NCBI RefSeq assembly: GCF_000330505.1
Contig: NW_004191832.1
Location: forward strand, 1,309-65,308
Source of the DNA: Entamoeba invadens IP1
Taxonomy: Eukaryota; Evosea; Mastigamoebida; Endamoebidae
Direction of reading: 5' to 3'
DNA length: 64,000 nucleotides
This document shows, piece by piece, positions 11,510 to 22,057 of the stretch. How positions within the stretch are numbered: the stretch's first letter is position 1; each line of letters starts with the position of its first letter. The notes under the pieces are model-generated. The model saw nothing but the letters and a program-made list of their open reading frames with translations. It searched no databases and was not told the origin of the DNA. The position numbers and the translations under genes are program-made.

Positions 11510-11534
11510 AAAAAACGACAAATTATTTATCAAA

Positions 11535-13691
11535 ATGGGATTATTGTATCCGTGGTTACTTATTATTACTGCTCTTTCATGTTATACAAACGATGCTGAT
11601 GACTGTGTTAAGTATGACGGAAAAGCATGTGAAACAGAAATTACTATATCTGACGCAACTTGCGTGGCAGAAAGCGGATTTTCTAACGCCGAAAGCACTG
11701 GTACTGAGTTGAATATACACTTCACTGGTTCAAACAAAGTGGCAATTAAAAAGGGCGCTTTTAATAACACTTTATTTATTTCATTTGTGTCAGAAGCGGG
11801 TATTGCAAGTCTTGGTGAATCTTCTTTTGAAGGAAGTAGCATAAGTTCAATCGACTTGAAAGGAGTAACAATTGTGCCAGCAAAATGTTTTTCATTCTGC
11901 ACTGGTTTGGGAACAGTTTCAAATACAAAAGACATCGTTGAAATTGGCGATGAGGCTTTTAATGGTGTTGCAATCACAGCATTTGAATTTGCTGAATCGA
12001 TGACGAAAATTGGAGCTAAAGCTTTTTTCAGTAACATGATGCTTACAGAAATTAAATTGCCAAAAATAATAACCACGATCGGTTCAGAGGCGTTTTCGTA
12101 TATCCCAGAACTTGCAACTGTTGATGTCAATAACAACGAAAACATTGGAGAGAAAATGTTTGCGGGATGCTCAGCAGACCCAATGACTTTTCTTAATACC
12201 GAGAGTATCAAAACTATTGGAACTGATGCTTTTGCAGATACAGTTGCAATTACCAAATTGCATTTAAAAAATGTAACTTCGATTGGTGACACTCTGGCTT
12301 CTGTAACTACAGTCTTTTTCCATGGCGCAATTGCACCAACGTTTACTAAAGATCTGGATGTCAGTGTGGCTGTTTACGTGAGTGATCAATACGCTGCAAC
12401 CACATTTGGCACTGTAACTGTAAAGAAAGCTCAATGCGACAAACTTCACAAAATTAATTTGTCTGGTTCTGTCGATGGAGAAGTCAATGGTGATGACTGC
12501 ACGGCTTGTGAAAGTCAAATGTCTAGTGTTGATGGTGTTTCTGATGAGTGTTCTTTAGATATGACTGCTTGTATTAATGAACATGCAAACTGTGAAATAT
12601 GCATTGATTCTGTTTGTGAATCGTGTGTCACTGGAAACAAAATGACTGAAGACACCAAAAAGTGTGTTGCCACATGTCCAGCGACATACTACACTTCAAC
12701 ATCTGATAACATGTGTAAGAAGTGTACCACTGCAAATTGTGCAACTTGTGATGGTGATGGTAAACCAGATGTTTGTATCACATGTACTGATGGTACAAAT
12801 GCCGATCCAACAACTCATTTGTGTGCAACTACAACTTGTGGTACTGGTAAATATGGAACGCCACCAGACTGTAAAGATTGTGTTGCTTTGTGTGATGTAT
12901 GTTCCGATGGTACTTCATGCACAACGTGTACGGCTACAAACAAGAAGACTGAAGACACGCATTTATGTTATGCGACATGTCCAGCGACTTATTACACTTC
13001 TACAGCCGATAACATGTGTAAAAAATGCACTGCTACAAATTGCGACACTTGTGAGAATAACTCAAAGTGCCAAAAATGCTCCAAAAACTATTTACTCCAC
13101 GAGACAACTCAATTGTGCGTTAAATCTTGCACTGACAACTTTTATGAAGTTGGCCAAGAGTGCAAGAAATGCCTTGACCATTGCTCCAAATGTACGGATG
13201 CCACTTCATGCACCACTCCAGAAGATAATTACTATTATAATGCACAAACAAAGAAGATGGAGTTGTGCACAAGTGATTGTGCAAAGTGTAATGGTAAAGA
13301 CCAGTGCTCTGTTTGTAAAACTGGATATTTACTCGAACAAGTTACATTGAAATGTGTAAATGAGTGTAAGACTCTTGGATATTACAAGAAAGATGATAGC
13401 AATTGTTATACATGCAAGACTAACTGTAATCAATGTGAAGACGGAGAGACGTGTACAGTGTGCAATTCAAAGTACGAAATTTACTTCGAAAACAACTGCA
13501 TCGAAAAATGCCCAGTACAATACTTTAAACCAACTGACAAGAAAACATGTGAAAAGTGCAAAGAAACATATAAAGACCCATGTGATGACACAGATGAAGA
13601 GTGCAAACAATGTATGGTGAAGAACCCTGATGAAGGAACATTTGGAGTTGCTGTAGCAATGATTTTGGTCATCGTGTTATGTTTCTTCTAA
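11535..13691 (+). CDS. Surface protein with BspA LRRs and Cys-rich furin-like repeats
   Basis: A 718-residue protein with a signal peptide (GLLYPWLLIITALSC). Residues about 50-290 hold BspA-type repeats (IG..AF.. and similar). Residues 320-690 are Cys-rich with many CxxC motifs (KCTTANCATCDG, KCTATNCDTCEN), like the furin/EGF-like repeats of Entamoeba and Giardia surface proteins. The C-terminus is a short hydrophobic tail (AVAMILVIVLCFF) with no cytoplasmic residues after it, which points to a GPI-anchor signal rather than a spanning segment. Two Cys-rich units share the start T.CPATYYTSTSDNMCKKC almost exactly, a sign of internal duplication. It is probably exposed on the plasma membrane and may bind host, bacterial or partner-cell ligands; the ligand is unknown. 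Confidence 0.88.
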   Translation: MGLLYPWLLIITALSCYTNDADDCVKYDGKACETEITISDATCVAESGFSNAESTGTELNIHFTGSNKVAIKKGAFNNTLFISFVSEAGIASLGESSFEGSSISSIDLKGVTIVPAKCFSFCTGLGTVSNTKDIVEIGDEAFNGVAITAFEFAESMTKIGAKAFFSNMMLTEIKLPKIITTIGSEAFSYIPELATVDVNNNENIGEKMFAGCSADPMTFLNTESIKTIGTDAFADTVAITKLHLKNVTSIGDTLASVTTVFFHGAIAPTFTKDLDVSVAVYVSDQYAATTFGTVTVKKAQCDKLHKINLSGSVDGEVNGDDCTACESQMSSVDGVSDECSLDMTACINEHANCEICIDSVCESCVTGNKMTEDTKKCVATCPATYYTSTSDNMCKKCTTANCATCDGDGKPDVCITCTDGTNADPTTHLCATTTCGTGKYGTPPDCKDCVALCDVCSDGTSCTTCTATNKKTEDTHLCYATCPATYYTSTADNMCKKCTATNCDTCENNSKCQKCSKNYLLHETTQLCVKSCTDNFYEVGQECKKCLDHCSKCTDATSCTTPEDNYYYNAQTKKMELCTSDCAKCNGKDQCSVCKTGYLLEQVTLKCVNECKTLGYYKKDDSNCYTCKTNCNQCEDGETCTVCNSKYEIYFENNCIEKCPVQYFKPTDKKTCEKCKETYKDPCDDTDEECKQCMVKNPDEGTFGVAVAMILVIVLCFF

Positions 13692-14547
13692 ATCACTTTT
13701 ATCATTTATTTGGGTTTTAATTAAATGATAACTAATCTTTTAATTGTTTGAGGGAATAGCATATAATATAACAATTCAATTTGAGCTTTAAATTGTAATT
13801 TGTATTACAAAATTATAAAAAAATATATAAAATAACAAAACTATGAATTGATTAAACTTATAAAGTTCACACAATGAAAACTTGTCAAATATTTAATTGC
13901 TTCATTGGTATAAATTTATGATGAAGATGTGTCTTTGTTCTGTTTACTTTTTAGCACACGCCAGTTATCAAAAGATTAATGTCTGCACACTTAACACACT
14001 TTCCAATAACATAATATGAACATGTTGTTTTTTTGTTCTTGTTGAAATAACACGTTCATGTGTGTACACTTTAAATATATTACGACATAATCAGCACATA
14101 AACAAACTTGTTTCTTGATAACTTTTTGTGTTTTTTGTGAGAGAACTCGATGTGATTTGTTGTGAAAATACACAATGCAACAACGTAATAATAAATTGTG
14201 ATATTATATCTTGAGTTTATTCAATGCTTAATGTCTAAACATCTTTTTCTATTACCCGTTTTATTGATTAAAAAATAGTTAATCAGCCATTAATGATTTT
14301 TATTTATATTCGATTTATATATAAACAAAACGATATGCTACTAAAAATATTTTGTTTACATTTTAAAGATTTCAATAATTCAACCATACATGTATTTGAA
14401 ACAATTCATGTTTTTATTCAAATGGAAGTAAAAACAACTCATTTGAGTGTTTGTTTTTAACAGTAATGAAAAAATATAACATAAACAAACATTTTTATCA
14501 ATAAAAATAAAAATATTTTTTTTGAAGAAAATTACTACCATTTTTAA
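13692..14547. other. AT-rich intergenic sequence
   Basis: No gene accepted. A 60-codon minus-strand frame at 13991-14173 contains several Cys and His residues but has no recognisable spacing and no promoter, so it is treated as chance or a remnant. Confidence 0.5.
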
Positions 14548-14558
14548 TATATAAAAAG
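14548..14558 (+). promoter_or_regulatory. TATA-like box of 14583 gene
   Basis: TATATAAAAAG begins 35 nt before the ATG at 14583, in the same position and form as in the other two secreted-protein genes of this cluster. This supports 14583, rather than the later in-frame ATG at 14655, as the original start. Confidence 0.5.
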
Positions 14559-14582
14559 AAATTTGTAAAAAATATCATAAAA

Positions 14583-15302
14583 ATGAAATTATTATTCTTT
14601 TTGTTGGGTGTGTGTTGTGTGTCTCAAGCTTCTCCAACTCCCTAACTTAATGAAATGGTTTCAGAAAACTCTCTTGGTCTTCTCAAAAAATTTTATGAAG
14701 ACCTCAAATTGTTTTTAAAAGATCTTTCTCAATTTATATCAACTTACCATAATCATAGATCTCTCGAAAGATTGATTTCTCATTTACAAGACATTTCAAC
14801 TCATGAAAGGTCTGCAAAGGTGTTTCTTGAAAGTTGTATACAAGGCCGATGTACCATTTCCAATTTAAACAGTTGGTTTAACTTTTTCAAGAAATATGAA
14901 GAGCCCAATATTGAAAATGGGTATTACGAAGTTTGTGCAAATGTAAACCTACATTCTAAAAATTTCAAAAAACTTAGACGAGTTAATCCCGAAGAAAAAA
15001 CAAAAGGTGTTAGAATCATTTTTTCTCTTCTTAGTTTGTTGAATAAAGAAAAAATTCTCTTCACTTTATTGTCTCGAGACCCTTCACTATCTCTCAATGA
15101 AAATTTTATTTTAGCAAGAGGCAATGTAGAAAAGTTGATCACAAAAATAGCAAGAGGGGCGGTTTTACCCAAAGATTGGAACTTTAAAAGAACTGAACCA
15201 AGAAACGAAGTTCATACTTCATCAATTCAAACTCAAGGTCAACAACAACAGAGACGAAGAGGATTATTCTCAAGATTCAACGTTTTCAGAAGACGAACAT
15301 AA
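14583..15302 (+). pseudogene. Secreted protein gene with stop after signal peptide
   Basis: The ATG at 14583 opens a textbook signal peptide (MKLLFFLLGVCCVSQASPTP), but codon 21 (14643-14645) is TAA. The same frame then runs open for another 219 codons, with an internal ATG at 14655. The downstream part is Leu/Lys-rich and helical, with a Gln-rich basic tail (QQQQRRRGLFSRFN). If translation starts at 14655 the product is a 215-residue cytosolic protein without a signal; if the stop were read through it would be secreted. The conserved TATA-like box serves the upstream ATG. The simplest reading is a recent nonsense mutation in a secreted-protein gene. Confidence 0.65.
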
Positions 15303-15485
15303 TTAATTATTTGACAACTTGTTTTTTTATTCATATAAAAGATTAAACATTGATAATATGTAATTGTTAATTGAAAAATTAAATACTTTATTTTATAATT
15401 TATTGACTTAAAAAATTTAAAAATAATAACATTCGAATAAAAAAATAAAATTTACATATTATTTACAATTAAAATGTGTGATGTA

Positions 15486-17701
15486 CAGTGAAAATACGTT
15501 TCAAAATGATGGGAAAATAGTTTAAAAATGACAGATTTTATTTTAAAAGGACAAGATTTTTAATAAAAAGGATGAAAATCATAAAAAGTGATGGAGATTT
15601 GTTTTAAAAAGGACAGGTATTTTTATTGAAAAGGACAGGATTTTTGATAAAAAGGACGAATTTCGAAAGAAATGATGATTTTCATGAAAAAGGATAGGAA
15701 TTTATTATAAAAAGGATGGGATTTTTGTTAAAAGGATGGATTTCAAGAAAATGTGACAGCCATTTTTTTGAAAAAGGATAACATTTTTAACAAAAAGGAT
15801 CGATTTTTTTAATAAAATATAATTTATTTCCGACATTTTCCCGATTTTACACATAAAACACAAACAATTTAGAATTACAAGTCTTTTCTTTCATATGCTT
15901 TTGCCCAAATTTCATTGCGACATCTCTCCTTAGACGCTATTACTTCAGCCGGTTGAATTGAAATAAATCCATCTTTGATTTTTTCAAGAAGATCGCCAAG
16001 GCCAGTCCAAATACGTATGTCATTTTCTACACGCCTTTTCCAAAACCCAAATACAGTTTCGATTGGGTTGAGTTCAGGACTATAAGCTGCATTATAAACA
16101 ATTGAATGATGAGTGTTAGTAACAAGTTCCCTCAAATGGTTGTGTATAGTACAATTGTCACACCAAAACACTGCTGAAATGTTGTTGTCGTCATAGTGTT
16201 TCATCAATTCCATAAAATATCTATTGAAGACCTCTTCATCACTTTTTCCTGCAACCAAAAAAGTTGTTCCCATTCCTGTGTAGTCTATTGAACACAAAGC
16301 AGATAGTCTTTGTCCGTTTTTTGCCTTTGTCACGAAGAGTTTTTCACCGATTGGACTCCATCCGTAAACCGCAGTGCAAGCAATACGCCAAGAGGATTCA
16401 TCAATGCAAACCCAGGTTTTTCCCGAGTGCATCTGACCAACCAATTCTTCGATCGCGACGATTCTTTTCTCTTTGTTTTCGTTAGTGTTTGCAACTGCGC
16501 CTCGTGGAGTTTCCCTTTTGAAACTTAAAACGGGCAGAGTTCTGCCCTCATCTATACCAGTTTTCCTTTCATGAAGTTTCTAATCGCGCTTATTGAAGGA
16601 ATCATTTTGTCGATTGTATCCAATGCTTCTTGTGATATTTGAGTTGGAGAATTGTTGTTATACCCCAATTCAAATTGTTCTTGTGTAATTTCTGTGACTT
16701 CTTCGACTGTTGTTACATTGGCATTTACCAACACTTTTTGGATGTTTGATCAGATACATTTGAGTGAAGATGTTGAGTCTTTTTCAATTAATTTCTTTAC
16801 CAAATGCTGAAAAGGAATTACTCTGCTTTTTTTCTTGTAGTGGTCTTTTGGTAAAATTGAATTACCATTTCTTAATTTGACTAACATATTTTTGACGGCC
16901 TTGATTTTAATACCAAGTTCTCCACTATAAAACACATCGTCTTTAGTGTCCCCATAAACTCTAAAAAGTTTAATCATATCAAACTTGTTTTGTATTGTTA
17001 CTTTGTGATAAGGTCTTTTGGTTTGGTTTATTGATTCTGACCGAGTTTTGGGTCTTCCCCTTTTTCTTTTAGTAGCTTGGGGAAGAATGAAAGGTGTTTT
17101 AGATTCAACCTGGCGCTGTTGTTCATTCCATTGGATAAGTGGTGGATTATCTATAAAATCGTTCTTTGCTATTGGGTCTCTAGCGTCGATGAATGTTAAA
17201 AACTGAGACATTTAAATCAATTATTAAGATTGAGATCAAAATAATGTAAATCCTTTTTTATTTTAATTTGATTATTGATTTATACACCTATTTTTGAAAC
17301 AAGTTTATGATATTCTAAATTGTTTGTGTTTTTATGTGTAAAATCGGGAAAATGTCGGAAATAAATTATATTTTATTAAAAAATCGATCCTTTTTGTTAA
17401 AAATGTTATCCTTTTTCAAAAAAATGGCTGTCACATTTTCTTGAAATCCATCCTTTTAACAAAAATCCCATCCTTTTTATAATAAATTCCTATCCTTTTT
17501 CATGAAAATCATCATTTCTTTCGAAATTCGTCCTTTTTATCAAAAATCCTGTCCTTTTCAATAAAAATACCTGTCCTTTTTAAAACAAATCTCCATCACT
17601 TTTTATGATTTTCATCCTTTTTATTAAAAATCTTGTCCTTTTAAAATAAAATCTGTCATTTTTAAACTATTTTCCCATCATTTTGAAACGTATTTTCACT
17701 G
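15486..17701. mobile_element. Tc1/mariner-type transposon with 390-bp TIRs
   Basis: A complete 2,216-bp element. It begins CAGTGAAAATACG, ends CGTATTTTCACTG, and is flanked by TA on both sides (15484-15485 and 17702-17703), as expected for the IS630-Tc1-mariner superfamily. The inverted repeats are about 390 bp each (15486-15875 and 17312-17701) and nearly identical. They reach to the stop codon of the transposase. They are built of about a dozen degenerate units of roughly 25 bp containing AAAAGGA(C/T). The single transposase frame is on the minus strand and broken, so the element is no longer autonomous, although its ends look complete. Confidence 0.92.
15875..17211 (-). pseudogene. Broken Tc1/mariner-like DDE transposase
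   Basis: Reads from 17211 to 15875, about 445 codons. An in-frame TGA lies at 16750-16752, and a one-base shift near 16558, next to an AAAA run, leads into the catalytic part. The N-terminal third is basic (KRKRGRPKTR) with a helix-turn-helix-like region. After the shift, sequence such as IDEGRTLPVLSFKRETPRG continues into the catalytic core: first Asp in WVCIDESSW, second Asp in FWCDNCTIH, and Glu in YSPELNPIETVFGFWK. I count 32 residues between the second Asp and the Glu, against 34 in classic Tc1. The product would bind the TIRs and cut and paste the element; as it stands it cannot be made whole. Confidence 0.88.
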
Positions 17702-18245
17702 TAATTGATAAGATATTTCCATAGTTATTTGACGTGTTGGTAATATGTTTTTGAGTTATATGTTATTATTAATATAAAATGCTAATTAATAAAAAAAACA
17801 CCATTAGATGTAGGGATGTCGAAACAGTTTTCAAAACTGAGAAATTTTCAAATGTTTGTGAAATATTTCTTGTTTTCAAAATTGTGTTTTAACTTAGTTT
17901 ATTTCTGAAACAAACAATTTTAGTATGTTTTAAAACACGAATAAAAAAGTTTGTGAAACAATTTCAGTTTTTGAAATTGTTATAAAATAAATAATACCTG
18001 TTTCGTTTTCAAACACCGTGTTTTGAAACTACTTGTTTTTAAAACAACGGTTTCTCAAACATTATTATTTAATTGTGTTGTAAAATGACATTTTCAAACA
18101 ATGATAAAAACTAATGTTAATAATTTATTTATTTATTTTTATTATTGTTATATATATATTGAAATCAAAATCTTAACAAATCAATTTTAAAGTATTTATT
18201 TGTTTTCGAAAACAATTTCAACATACAAAATATTCGAAATGTAAA

Positions 18246-18256
18246 TATATATAAAC
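18246..18256 (+). promoter_or_regulatory. TATA-like box of hAT transposase
   Basis: TATATATAAAC lies about 34 nt before the transposase ATG, the same distance as the TATA-like boxes of nearby host genes, so the element appears to use the host's core promoter format. Confidence 0.4.
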
Positions 18257-18279
18257 TCGATAATTAAACAATATTAATC

Positions 18280-20406
18280 ATGGAAGAAATAATAGATGAT
18301 AAAGCTCAAGCTATTGGACCATTTTGGTCAAACTGTTCATTGGTTGAAGTTGAAATACAAATGGTTGACAATAAACCAGTTGAAAATATCATCAAAAGAT
18401 ACAAATACGATGAAATATTTCAAAAATGCAACACAAAAAATAAAAATAAACACGTAAAAAGAAAGAAAAACAAGAACTTTTTGAGGGCCCATGGTATTCT
18501 TAAATATCAATGTCAAGTTGGTGATTGTCGCTGTTCTTTTGCTTGTACTAACAAACTAGTAACTACAAATATGCGAAATCATTTAATTCACAATCATCAT
18601 ATTAATATGGACACACAGACATCCGAAAGAAGTTTATATAATAGAGGATATCGTGATTGGAATATTACACATAAAAATTTGGACTCACTTTTAACCCATT
18701 TGTGTGTTTATCCAGGAATACCCATTTCTATTGTCGAAATGGAACCATTCAAATTAATAATGAAAATGGTTGATCAAGAATATGTTGTCCCCAGTCGACA
18801 AAGTGTTACAACAAGAATTGAAGAAATTTATGAAAAATACAAAGAAGAAATCAAAGACGAAATACATGAAATTAAAGATGGAATATGTGCTACAGTCGAT
18901 GGTTGGACATCAAAAACTCAATTGAGTTTTTACAGTTTCACTATTCACTTTTATAAAAATGGAGAAATAACGTCTCGTGTTCTACAACTTACTGAATTTT
19001 TACATGTACATACAACAACAAATATTTCCATCTTTCTTCTCAATTGCATTGAAAATTGGTCATTGGAAAAGTTTGGAGATTTTGTTGTTATTAGTGATAA
19101 TGCTAAAAATATTGTTAGTGCGGTGGAAGCTGCAGGACTAAAATCAATCGGTTGTTCATGCCACAAATTAAATCTTGCAATTAAAAAATCAACCACAGAT
19201 ACATTGTCAGTTAATAGTGTACTCAAAAAAGCCAAAAGGGTTGTGAAAAAGATCAAAAAAAGTTCAACTCTTTTTTCTTCATTAAAGAACATTTTTGAAG
19301 AAGAACACAAGGAGTATAAAAGATTGATTACTGATATAGAAATTAGATGGTTTACAAAGATTGGAATGATAGAAAGTGTAATTTCGAGTGGTGAAGAAAT
19401 AAACCGGTTGTTTATAGAACGTTCAAAATCAATAAAAAACAAAAAAGAAAAAGAATTGTTTATTGCAAATCACACTTTTTCACAAAGTGATTTTGAAATT
19501 CTTGGTTTCGTTGGAAATGTAATGAATTCTATTAAAAATACCAGTGATTTTTTATCATCCGAAAAAATACCAACATTATTTTATTTGTATGTTGAAATTG
19601 AACAACTTAAAATGGATTTAATTGATTTAATGGAATCCAACAAAAACACAAATGAAATTATCGAAGAAACGAAACTTACTTTAACAATTGGAGATGAAGA
19701 ATACACCCCAGATTACTGTTTGAATTATACCACAAAACAACTTAAAAATGTAAATTTCGATTACGAAGAACATTTTGAATTTGATTTGACTAAAACGAAA
19801 ATTGAATTTTTAAATAATGTAATCAAATCATTAAATTTTTATTTCTATGAGGGGGAGTACAATTTAAGAAAAGATCCAAAAGTGATGTTAGCAAATTACC
19901 TTAATCCTGTAGTAAAATTGTCGGTATTTAACACTGAAGAGGTTGATGAAATAAGGATGTTAATCAAATCTTATATTGAAGAAAAATCAATTGTTCCCCA
20001 AACACAAGAATTGTCACAAAATGAAGCAACACCAAAATTGAGATATTCTGTAACTCTTCGAAATAAGACAAATACAAATATTGATGTATTGTCACAAATG
20101 ATGAGATATGAAAATGAACCTCTTGAAAATGACAATTTCAACGATTTTGCGACATATTGGAAAAACAAAGAAATATACTTGCCTGCTCTTTCAAAACTTG
20201 GAGTAGATCATGCATCTATTTTATGTGCAAGCACACCTTCCGAAAGGTTGTTTTCTTTGGCTGGAAATTACACAACAACTAATAGGAATAAATTACTTCC
20301 TACTCATTTAGAAAAAATGTGTCTCATTTATACTTATACAAGAAAAAAGAATCTGAAAGAATTGGTTGGAATAGAAAATTGTAGCACAAGTATGATACTG
20401 GAATAA
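18280..20406 (+). CDS. hAT-family transposase
   Basis: A 708-residue uninterrupted frame. A BED-type zinc finger lies at about residues 72-110 (CQVGDC ... HLIHNHH), preceded by a Lys-rich segment that may serve as a nuclear signal. The RNase-H-like core includes TVDGWTSKT (about 205-213) and SDNAKN followed by GCSCHKLNLAI. The C-terminal hAT dimerisation region has the signature ASTPSERLFSLAGNYTT. The length suits autonomous hAT transposases. It would bind the 17811-21972 ends and catalyse cut-and-paste movement with 8-bp duplications. All diagnostic blocks are present, so it may be active. Confidence 0.93.
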   Translation: MEEIIDDKAQAIGPFWSNCSLVEVEIQMVDNKPVENIIKRYKYDEIFQKCNTKNKNKHVKRKKNKNFLRAHGILKYQCQVGDCRCSFACTNKLVTTNMRNHLIHNHHINMDTQTSERSLYNRGYRDWNITHKNLDSLLTHLCVYPGIPISIVEMEPFKLIMKMVDQEYVVPSRQSVTTRIEEIYEKYKEEIKDEIHEIKDGICATVDGWTSKTQLSFYSFTIHFYKNGEITSRVLQLTEFLHVHTTTNISIFLLNCIENWSLEKFGDFVVISDNAKNIVSAVEAAGLKSIGCSCHKLNLAIKKSTTDTLSVNSVLKKAKRVVKKIKKSSTLFSSLKNIFEEEHKEYKRLITDIEIRWFTKIGMIESVISSGEEINRLFIERSKSIKNKKEKELFIANHTFSQSDFEILGFVGNVMNSIKNTSDFLSSEKIPTLFYLYVEIEQLKMDLIDLMESNKNTNEIIEETKLTLTIGDEEYTPDYCLNYTTKQLKNVNFDYEEHFEFDLTKTKIEFLNNVIKSLNFYFYEGEYNLRKDPKVMLANYLNPVVKLSVFNTEEVDEIRMLIKSYIEEKSIVPQTQELSQNEATPKLRYSVTLRNKTNTNIDVLSQMMRYENEPLENDNFNDFATYWKNKEIYLPALSKLGVDHASILCASTPSERLFSLAGNYTTTNRNKLLPTHLEKMCLIYTYTRKKNLKELVGIENCSTSMILE

Positions 20407-22057
20407 TTAAATAATTAAAATAATTTATCATATTTTTTTGTTTTTAAAAAATAAAATTATTAAGTTTTATAATATAAAAAATTCTTTTTTTAAAATGTAA
20501 ATATGGTTTAAATGAAAAGTGTGATACTTTTAAAAATAATGTAATTTGTTGTATATATAATTTGTATAATTATGTGCTGTTAAAATAACAAATCGTTATT
20601 TAACTTAAAACGCGTGATTATAAATCCATTATTTATATAAAATATTTATTTAAATACAACTTTTCAATGCAAATTTGCATTGTAAATTGGTATTAAATGT
20701 TATTTTATGTAAGTTTTTATTTAATTTATTAAAATTAATATATAATTATAAAAAATTGTTAATATTTTAATGTTTTTTTAAATTCACATCATTTAAATAT
20801 AAATTGAAAAATAAAGACTACATAAAACGTAAACCAAATTAAAATAATACTTGATTTTGTTATTTTTTATCAATCAAAACAAACACAAAAACATAAGTAT
20901 AATTTATATTAACAATAACAGTAATATTTATACATTATTAAATAATTTTTGATGATATTACAACATTTGAAAAAAAACATTAATAATAATAAATTGATAT
21001 TATTAGAATTTATATTTTAGTAATCAAAAACATGTTTTATATATTAATTATTTAATTAATTAATTTAAATTAAGTCATGACAGTTTGGTAACAAATTCAA
21101 AACATTAACATAATTATAACAATAAGTTTTTAACCTAAACTTTATGGTTGCTGAAATATACAAAAGAATAGTGTATTTCAAGTTTTAATATTTTTATTAT
21201 TTAAAAATTGGAAATGTTAATTTTATTTTGTTATTTTCAATTAAAACAAACCGAATAGTGTGATGCAAAAACAACTAATTTAACTTTTCAATGTAATGTT
21301 GATCATGCTTGGAATTAAACATAAATGTAAGAGATAAAAAAGATTGGGTTTAAATGATGGTATAAAATATTTAGTATTTTTTTCAAAAAAAATATTATTT
21401 TTTGATTGTAACGAGTATAATGTTGTTATTATTGTCGTGTTTGTATGAATGACTATTTGACATTTTTCTTAGCTAATGGATCGACTATGTGACGTATTTT
21501 ATTGTATCTTTTAATAAATGATAAAAATGTCATATTTTATTCAAATAATCATTTGGATCAATTATTGGTTATACAATGCTCGTTTGTTAATTGTTTTAAT
21601 TAAAAAAATGACTAATGACGTATTAAAAAGTAAATTTTGAATAAAAATTAAAAAAAATAATTTTGACATTATTAGTATAATTTGTTTAAACAATTACAAT
21701 AATAAAAATAAAATATTTTGAAATTAAATTTTGTTTGAAAATGTCATTTTACAACACAATTAAAATATAAAGTTTGAGAAACATTTGTTTTGGAAACAAG
21801 TAGTTTTAAAACACGGTGTTTGAAAACCCAACAGGTATTATTTATTTTTAAAACAATTTCAAAAACTGAAATTGTTTCACAAACTTTTTTATTCATGTTT
21901 TAAAACATACTAAAATTGTTTGTTTCAGAAATAAACAAAAAATCGTTTAGGAAACCGTTTCGACATCCCTAAATTAGATGTAACCTTTAATATAAAAAAA
22001 ATAATGATATTATTTTAATAACCAAAAAAATAAAAAAATGACTAAAAATAAAAAAAG

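Larger units (their letters stand above)
17811..21972. mobile_element. hAT transposon, apparently intact, 8-bp TSD
   Basis: A 4,162-bp element with the direct repeat ATTAGATG on both sides (17803-17810 and 21973-21980), an 8-bp target duplication as expected for hAT. The ends read TAGGGATGTCGAAAC on the left and TTAGGGATGTCGAAAC (reverse complement) on the right. The inverted similarity continues inward for about 240-290 bp (17811-18101 against 21731-21972). It encodes one full-length transposase. The remaining 1.3 kb (20407-21730) is AT-rich non-coding DNA. The perfect duplication and uninterrupted gene suggest a recent insertion. Confidence 0.92.

Noticed and set aside
11582..12292. Long minus-strand frame opposite the surface-protein gene
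   Set aside because: Shadow of the plus-strand repeats; the plus frame has signal peptide, LRRs and Cys repeats.
12664..13350. Second plus-strand frame of 228 codons within the Cys-rich gene
   Set aside because: Off-frame reading of Cys-rich repeats; no independent start signal or family.
13991..14173. 60-codon minus-strand frame with several Cys/His
   Set aside because: Considered a zinc-finger remnant, but Cys/His spacing fits no known finger and neighbouring frames do not extend it.
16529..16546. GGGCAGAGTTCTGCCC palindrome inside the mariner-type element, at first taken for an excision footprint of the GGGGCAGACC element
   Set aside because: Reads as normal transposase coding sequence (DEGRTLPVLSFK) in the correct frame, so no footprint is needed.
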